Assembly (NCBI RefSeq): GCF_000729995.1
Contig: NZ_JNFG01000203.1
Span: forward strand, 1 to 64,000
Direction of reading: 5' to 3'
Origin: Caballeronia sordidicola
GTDB taxonomy: Bacteria > Pseudomonadota > Gammaproteobacteria > Burkholderiales > Burkholderiaceae
DNA length: 64,000 bases
Under the pieces are notes generated by a model. It had not been told where the DNA came from. It saw only the letters and a list, made by a program, of their open reading frames with translations, and ran no database searches. This document shows positions 59,175 to 64,000 of the stretch, piece by piece. A program made the translations under genes and the position numbers. The first letter of the stretch is position 1; each line of letters begins with the position of its first letter.

Positions 59175-61273
59175 ACGCGCGCGCCGGATTTTTCTCGAAG
59201 CGCCCTGACGCATTGGGATCGCAGAACTTGCGAGCCCTCGCCGGGCCGGTGCTGATCTGCATGATCCTCGGCATGATGATCTTGCCGCTACCGGCCTTTT
59301 TGCTGGACTTGCTGTTCACGTTCAACATCGCGCTGTCCGTGATGGTGCTGCTGGTCAGCATGTACACGCAGAAGCCGCTCGACTTCGCCGCGTTCCCCAG
59401 CGTGCTGCTGTTCTCCACGCTGCTGCGTTTGTCGCTGAACGTAGCGTCCACGCGGATCGTCCTGCTCGAAGGCCATACCGGCCCCGACGCCGCCGGCCAG
59501 GTGATCGAATCGTTCGGCCACTTCCTGGTGGGCGGGAATTTCGCGGTCGGCATTGTGGTGTTCGTGATCCTCATGATCATCAACTTCATGGTGATTACGA
59601 AGGGCGCGGGGCGGATTGCCGAAGTGGGCGCGCGCTTCACCCTCGACGCCATGCCGGGCAAGCAGATGGCTATCGATGCCGACTTGAACGCCGGCCTCAT
59701 CAACGAAGACCAGGCGCGCAAGCGCCGCTTGCAGGTCGCGCAGGAAGCCGAGTTCTACGGCTCCATGGACGGCGCCAGCAAGTTCGTACGCGGCGATGCC
59801 ATCGCGGGCTTGATGATCATGATCATCAACATCGTGGGCGGCTTGATTGTCGGGATGCTCCAGCACGACATGGACTTCGCGCACGCGGCCACGAATTACA
59901 CGCTGCTGACCATTGGCGATGGCCTCGTCGCACAAATCCCCTCGCTGATCATTTCGACGGCGGCCGGTGTGATCGTGTCGCGGGTGGCGACCGAAGAGGA
60001 TATCGGCACGCAGTTGACGGGGCAGCTTTTCAACAACCCGCGCGTGTTGATGATTACCGGCGTGATCATCGGCATCATGGGGTTGATTCCCGGCATGCCG
60101 CACTTCGCGTTCTTGCTGCTGGGCGGCGGTCTGGTGTACGCCGCACGTTCGATGAACCAGCGCATCGCAGCGAAGAAGAAAGCGTCCCTGGTCACGGATG
60201 TTGTGCCTGCCGCCGCTGCACCGCTCGAAAATACCGAAGCGAGCTGGGACGACGTCGCGATGATCGATCCGCTCGGGCTCGAAGTGGGGTATCGGCTGAT
60301 ACCGCTAGTCGACCGGAACGCGGACGGCGAGCTGTTAAAACGGATCAAGGGTATTCGCAAGAAATTCGCGCAGGAAATCGGCTTCCTGCCGCCTGTGATT
60401 CATATTCGCGACAACCTGGAGTTGCGTCCGAATGGTTATCGGATTGCGCTGAAGGGCGTGGAAGTGGGCGTAGGCGAAGCATTCCCAGGCCAATGGCTCG
60501 CGATCAACCCAGGGCAGGTTTCCGCAACGTTGCCGGGGAATCCAACACAGGATCCGGCGTTTGGTTTGCCAGCGGTGTGGATCGATACAAACTTGCGTGA
60601 ACAGGCGCAGGTCTACGGCTACACCGTGGTCGATGCCAGCACGGTCGTGGCAACTCACCTGAATCATCTGGTCGTGACGCACGCTGCCGAATTGCTGGGT
60701 CGTGTGGAAGTGCAGGCGTTGCTGGAGCGCATTGGCAAGGACACGCCTTCGTTGACCGACGACCTGGTGCCGAAGACGCTGGCGTTGACCACCTTGCAGA
60801 AGGTGCTGCAAAACTTGCTGGAAGAAGGCGTTCCTATCCGCGACATGCGCACGATCCTGGACGCCTTGCAGGAACATGCACCGAAGATATCCGATGCATA
60901 CGACCTGACCGCGGCGGTGCGTCTTGCGCTGGGCCGCGCGATCACGCAGCAGTGGTATCCGGGCAGCGGCGAGTTGCAGGTGATGGGACTGGACCCGAAT
61001 CTGGAGCGCGTGTTGTCGCAGGCATTGCAGACAGGCGCGAATCCCGGACTGGAGCCAGGCTTGGCGCAGACGTTGTTGACCTCGACGCAGAATGCGATTC
61101 TGCGTCAGCAGAACATGGGATTGCCGCCTGTGCTTCTGGTGCAGCATTCGCTGCGCGCCATGCTTGCTCGTTTCCTGCGAAGAAGCTTGCCGCAGTTGAA
61201 GGTGCTGTCGTATGCGGAAGTGCCGGATACGCGGAACGTCAAAGTGACGAATCTGATCGGGTCGCAGGGATAA
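59171..61273 (+). CDS. flhA: flagellar biosynthesis protein FlhA
   Basis: This 700-residue export-gate protein has eight membrane helices in residues 15-320, the FHIPEP-type signature region (RIAEVGARFTLDAMPGKQMA, about 157-176) and a large cytoplasmic domain (about 360-700) that forms the nonameric docking ring. In many Burkholderiaceae flhF, flhG and fliA follow flhA. Here an unrelated convergent gene follows, 46 bases after the stop. Confidence 0.97.
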   Translation: MNARAGFFSKRPDALGSQNLRALAGPVLICMILGMMILPLPAFLLDLLFTFNIALSVMVLLVSMYTQKPLDFAAFPSVLLFSTLLRLSLNVASTRIVLLEGHTGPDAAGQVIESFGHFLVGGNFAVGIVVFVILMIINFMVITKGAGRIAEVGARFTLDAMPGKQMAIDADLNAGLINEDQARKRRLQVAQEAEFYGSMDGASKFVRGDAIAGLMIMIINIVGGLIVGMLQHDMDFAHAATNYTLLTIGDGLVAQIPSLIISTAAGVIVSRVATEEDIGTQLTGQLFNNPRVLMITGVIIGIMGLIPGMPHFAFLLLGGGLVYAARSMNQRIAAKKKASLVTDVVPAAAAPLENTEASWDDVAMIDPLGLEVGYRLIPLVDRNADGELLKRIKGIRKKFAQEIGFLPPVIHIRDNLELRPNGYRIALKGVEVGVGEAFPGQWLAINPGQVSATLPGNPTQDPAFGLPAVWIDTNLREQAQVYGYTVVDASTVVATHLNHLVVTHAAELLGRVEVQALLERIGKDTPSLTDDLVPKTLALTTLQKVLQNLLEEGVPIRDMRTILDALQEHAPKISDAYDLTAAVRLALGRAITQQWYPGSGELQVMGLDPNLERVLSQALQTGANPGLEPGLAQTLLTSTQNAILRQQNMGLPPVLLVQHSLRAMLARFLRRSLPQLKVLSYAEVPDTRNVKVTNLIGSQG

Positions 61274-61298
61274 AAACTGCCGCCACACTTCGTGGCGG
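61272..61298 (-). terminator. terminator for the permease gene at the flhA end
   Basis: On the minus strand a perfect 7-bp stem CCGCCAC-GAAGT-GTGGCGG is followed by CAGTTTTTA. On the plus strand the same hairpin lies 6 bases after the flhA stop but lacks T's. Confidence 0.65.
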
Positions 61299-61318
61299 AC
61301 AGATTTCAATGCCCCCGC

Positions 61319-62560
61319 TTAGGACCCCGACGCGACGCTACGCAAGCGCGTGACCCGGCTGAAAATCGCGTAACAAGCACACGCGACAATAATCGAATCG
61401 AGTGAAGGAATGCTCGTGAAGGAAAACACGCCCTTCACGGTCATGAACCCGACCAGCGATCCAATGATCCACGCCACGAACGTAAGCAGCTTCACCTGCG
61501 GATCGCTCACGAGCAGCCGCTCGTCATACCCGCCTCTCCGATACAGCAGAAAGTCTGCGATATAAATCCCGGCCACGGGCGGCGTCGCGATGCCCAGAAA
61601 AAGCAGGAACGGGATGAACCACGCCATGATGTCCATGCTGCCGACAATCACCGCCAGCACGCCAAGCGCAACGGTAATCTGCCACTTGGGAAAGCGCGTG
61701 AACAAGGTGGAAACAACCAGCGTGCCTTGAAACATATTCCCGGCATTCCCCGTTACGGTTGCAAAAATCAGTAGTAAAGCGGCCGGCAACACGGCGCCGA
61801 ACACGGCCATGGCGCCGAGCAACGAAGCTTTACCTGATATGCCGCTCGGCGTAGCTCCCGCCCAATACAACAGCGGATAAGCGATCAGGAACGTCAGCAC
61901 CGCGCCAATCAACGCGTGCTTGCGATCGTGAACGAAGCTGCCGAAATCAGGCAGTGTAGCCACCAGCACAATGATCGTCCCGACGACGGTGGAAACGGCC
62001 ACGCCGGTATTCATATCGGTGAAGCCGGCTGGCACCGGCACCATGCCGTGAGCCGCAACATAGACGCAATAACACAGCATCAACGCGATAACGGGTATGG
62101 CGAACTGAGCGACCTTCCCAAGCAGTTCGAAGCCAAAAGCCGTCGCGGCCACAAAGATCACGCAGCCCACCGCAACCAGCAGGGGTACCGGTATTTCCAA
62201 GCCCTGTTGCGCGAGCAGATCGTGAACCGAATGCCCGAACATATTGGCAGTCACGGCGATCCACCCGAACAAACTGATCGCAAGCAGGATATTGATCGCA
62301 ATCGCCCCTTTTTCGCCGAATGGATATTTAACGATGCCGTAGGTCGGCAGCCGCGCCTTCTCGCCGACACAAATAGTGATCGCCGAAAGGATGGTCAGGA
62401 TGATGCCGCCGATGACCACCACCTTGATCAACGCCAGGCTCGATAACTGGCTCCCGAGACTGGACGACGAGAGCAAAACCGGCGTAATGGCAATGCCCAA
62501 TAAAATCATGGCGATGCGATACCCGGGCGCCGTATTCGGGCCTTCGTCAGTGTTGCGCAT
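61319..62560 (-). CDS. NCS1-family (CodB-like) purine/cytosine permease
   Basis: This 413-residue membrane protein has about 12 hydrophobic segments, e.g. ALIKVVVIGGIILTILSAIT and IAINILLAISLFGWIAVTAN. The layout and the FGHSVHDLL / PPVAGIYIADFLLYRRG stretches fit the cytosine-permease branch of NCS1, cation symporters for nucleobases, hydantoins and related ureides. The actual substrate is unknown. It follows the allophanate-hydrolase-like and carbamate kinase genes on the same strand, so a role in uptake for that nitrogen pathway is likely (inference). Confidence 0.85.
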   Translation of the reverse strand: MRNTDEGPNTAPGYRIAMILLGIAITPVLLSSSSLGSQLSSLALIKVVVIGGIILTILSAITICVGEKARLPTYGIVKYPFGEKGAIAINILLAISLFGWIAVTANMFGHSVHDLLAQQGLEIPVPLLVAVGCVIFVAATAFGFELLGKVAQFAIPVIALMLCYCVYVAAHGMVPVPAGFTDMNTGVAVSTVVGTIIVLVATLPDFGSFVHDRKHALIGAVLTFLIAYPLLYWAGATPSGISGKASLLGAMAVFGAVLPAALLLIFATVTGNAGNMFQGTLVVSTLFTRFPKWQITVALGVLAVIVGSMDIMAWFIPFLLFLGIATPPVAGIYIADFLLYRRGGYDERLLVSDPQVKLLTFVAWIIGSLVGFMTVKGVFSFTSIPSLDSIIVACACYAIFSRVTRLRSVASGS

Positions 62561-62589
62561 ACAAGTGTTCCTTGGAGGTTTTCAGGCGA

Positions 62590-62982
62590 TCAGGCGGTGT
62601 GTGTATGACCGGTATAGGCACGCCAGCTTCCGTGCGCGGTGATGTCTTTCTGGTTTTCAACCAGCCAGGGTTCGGCCAGCACGCCCAACACCTGACTGCC
62701 GTCGCGAAGCGTCACCTTGCCGATCGCGAGACCCGCCGGTTCGCTCAGCAACAAAGCGGCGAATGATGCAAGCGGCAGTTCCCAGATCTCGAGCGCGACC
62801 GACGTTCCGCCTGTCGCGACGCGGATCATTCCCGGATGCCGGTCGCCAATACTCCAAAGCCGGTAATGCGGATCGGTGTGATCTTCACGCACGAACACGC
62901 CGCCCGCCGCGGTCATGTTGCCGTTCAGTTCGAGTCCACGCATAAGCGTGCCGTTGACGGCCAGCAACGTAGTGTTCTTCAT
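62590..62982 (-). CDS. stand-alone allophanate hydrolase C-terminal-like protein
   Basis: This 130-residue protein resembles the C-terminal domain of allophanate hydrolase (AtzF/DUR1,2), a gamma-glutamylcyclotransferase-like fold. Evidence includes LLAVNGTLMRGLELNGNM near the N-terminus, YRLWSIGDRHPGMIRV (about 41-56) and a C-terminal GSWRAYTGH. The amidase domain that normally precedes it is absent from this gene. In allophanate hydrolase this domain acts on the decarboxylation half of the reaction. A role in carbamate or oxamate-type metabolism with the adjacent carbamate kinase is an inference. Confidence 0.75.
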   Translation of the reverse strand: MKNTTLLAVNGTLMRGLELNGNMTAAGGVFVREDHTDPHYRLWSIGDRHPGMIRVATGGTSVALEIWELPLASFAALLLSEPAGLAIGKVTLRDGSQVLGVLAEPWLVENQKDITAHGSWRAYTGHTHTA

Positions 62983-63046
62983 TTGTTCGCCTTAACTCTT
63001 CAATAAAAATTGGTATTGCTAAATAAAATGCACACAACTCGGGCGG

Positions 63047-64000
63047 CTATTGCGTGATCCACGTTCCGGTCTTGCGATCGAGCGCGCGTTTGATCGCTTC
63101 CGGACTGGTAATCAAGCCTTTGCCATGTCCCCCATTCAATCGGCTATGGGTAACGAATTGCATGATGGCCTCCACTTTGGGCAACATGCTTCCCGCGCCG
63201 AACTGATCTTGGGAGATCAGTTCCTGCGCTTCGGCCAGGCTTAGCGTGTCGAGCCAGCGCTGATCCGGCTTGCCGAAATTGATCGCGACCTGTTCGACGC
63301 CTGTCGGAATCAGCAGCAGATCGGCGCCCAGTTGTTCGGCGAGAAGGGCCGACGCCAGGTCCTTGTCGATAACCGCTTCCACGCCCGAAATCTGGTGGTG
63401 CTCATCGACCAGAACCGGAATACCTCCGCCGCCGCACGCAATCACTACGCATCCTTGTGCAAGCAACGTCGAGATCACTTCGCGCTCCATGATCTCCAAC
63501 GGCTTAGGCGACGCCACCGTCCGGCGCCAGCCCCGTCCCGCATCCTCCATCAGCGTCCAGCCGAGTGACTTTTGCCGCTGCCGCGCGGTGGCTTCATCGA
63601 GGAAAGCGCCTATTGGTTTGCCCGGTTTGAGGAACGCCGGATCGTCGCGGCTGACACGTGTCTGGGTCACAACGGTAACCACGGGCCGATGAATGCCGCG
63701 ACGGCGCAATGCGTTGCTCAGCGCCTTTTGAAACATGTAGCCGATCGCGCCCTGTGTATCGCCGACGGCGTAGTCCAGCGGTACCGGCCGGACTTCATCG
63801 GCAGCAAGTTCTGAGCGGCGCAGGATAAAACCGACTTGCGGTCCGTTGCCGTGCGTCAGCACCAGATCCCATCCGGCCTCGATCATGTCGGCAATGTGCC
63901 GGGCACTTTCGACGACCGCGTCGTATTGATCAGGAATGCTATCGTGTTGATCGTCGCGGATCAGCGCGTTGCCGCCGACCGCGACAATTGCCAGAGGCTT
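63047..64000 (-). CDS. arcC: carbamate kinase (partial, N-terminus beyond window)
   Basis: Some 317 residues are visible, and the frame is open to the window edge. Only a few N-terminal residues are missing, because the first visible ones are KPLAIVAVGGNALIRDD. Signatures: GGNALI, THGNGPQVG, CGGGGIPV, VIDKDLASALLAEQLGADLL and IPTGVEQVAINFG. An internal Met at 63886 is not the start. The enzyme makes ATP and carbamate from carbamoyl phosphate. No arginine deiminase genes are visible, and the neighbours suggest the ureide/oxamate type of pathway, in which carbamate kinase uses carbamoyl phosphate from a transcarbamylase. Confidence 0.93.
   Translation of the reverse strand, partial: KPLAIVAVGGNALIRDDQHDSIPDQYDAVVESARHIADMIEAGWDLVLTHGNGPQVGFILRRSELAADEVRPVPLDYAVGDTQGAIGYMFQKALSNALRRRGIHRPVVTVVTQTRVSRDDPAFLKPGKPIGAFLDEATARQRQKSLGWTLMEDAGRGWRRTVASPKPLEIMEREVISTLLAQGCVVIACGGGGIPVLVDEHHQISGVEAVIDKDLASALLAEQLGADLLLIPTGVEQVAINFGKPDQRWLDTLSLAEAQELISQDQFGAGSMLPKVEAIMQFVTHSRLNGGHGKGLITSPEAIKRALDRKTGTWITQ

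Noticed and set aside
63047..63886. Complete carbamate kinase starting at Met 63886
   Set aside because: The frame stays open upstream and encodes the conserved GGNALI N-terminus up to the window edge, so the gene is truncated by the window.

Overview
The window looks like a chromosomal segment of a Burkholderia sensu lato species (Paraburkholderia or Caballeronia type). This is inferred from the high GC content, the dense ATGA/GTGA-coupled operons, the ahcY / holin-family / metF operon behind an SAH riboswitch, and the beta-proteobacterial flagellar gene order. No rRNA, tRNA, integrase, IS element or CRISPR array was recognised.

Left flank (1-20 kb). The end of pxpB, then pxpC and pxpA, encode the three-part 5-oxoprolinase. 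They are followed by the membrane pair DUF969/DUF979, a likely 5-oxoproline or related carrier (inference). On the minus strand lies a dipeptide ABC importer, dppA-B-C-D-F, with a TraB/GumN-family gene overlapping its 3' end. Next comes the methyl-cycle operon ahcY / holin-family / metF with a leader matching the SAH riboswitch, a divergent LysR regulator, a DUF937-OmpA membrane protein, and an AidB-like acyl-CoA dehydrogenase.

Flagellar region (18.9-61.3 kb). Almost the whole hook-basal-body and export machinery is present. A minus-strand module fliS-fliT-second fliK-flhX has a sigma-28-like promoter and a long leader holding two copies of a hairpin repeat. Then come fliE (-), fliFGHIJK (+), fliLMNOPQR (+), flgL-flgK (-, sigma-28 promoter), a YcgR/PilZ brake (-), flgBCDEFGHIJ (-), flgA-flgM-flgN (+, sigma-28 promoter before flgM) and flhB-flhA (+). 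Flagellin, fliD, flhDC, fliA, flhF/flhG, mot and che genes are not in the window.

Accessory insert (34.3-42.4 kb). Between fliR and flgL lies a complete type I Wadjet operon, jetA-jetB-jetC-jetD. This is an SMC/MukBEF-like complex with a Toprim nuclease that acts against plasmids. A convergent Fic-family AMP-transferase gene follows it, and its promoter region is packed with palindromic operator-like repeats. This defence-type module inside the motility locus is the most notable part of the window.

Right flank (61.3-64 kb). On the minus strand are a carbamate kinase (cut by the window edge), a stand-alone protein like the C-terminal domain of allophanate hydrolase, and a CodB-type NCS1 permease. 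They look like part of a nitrogen-salvage operon for ureides, pyrimidines or oxamate (inference).
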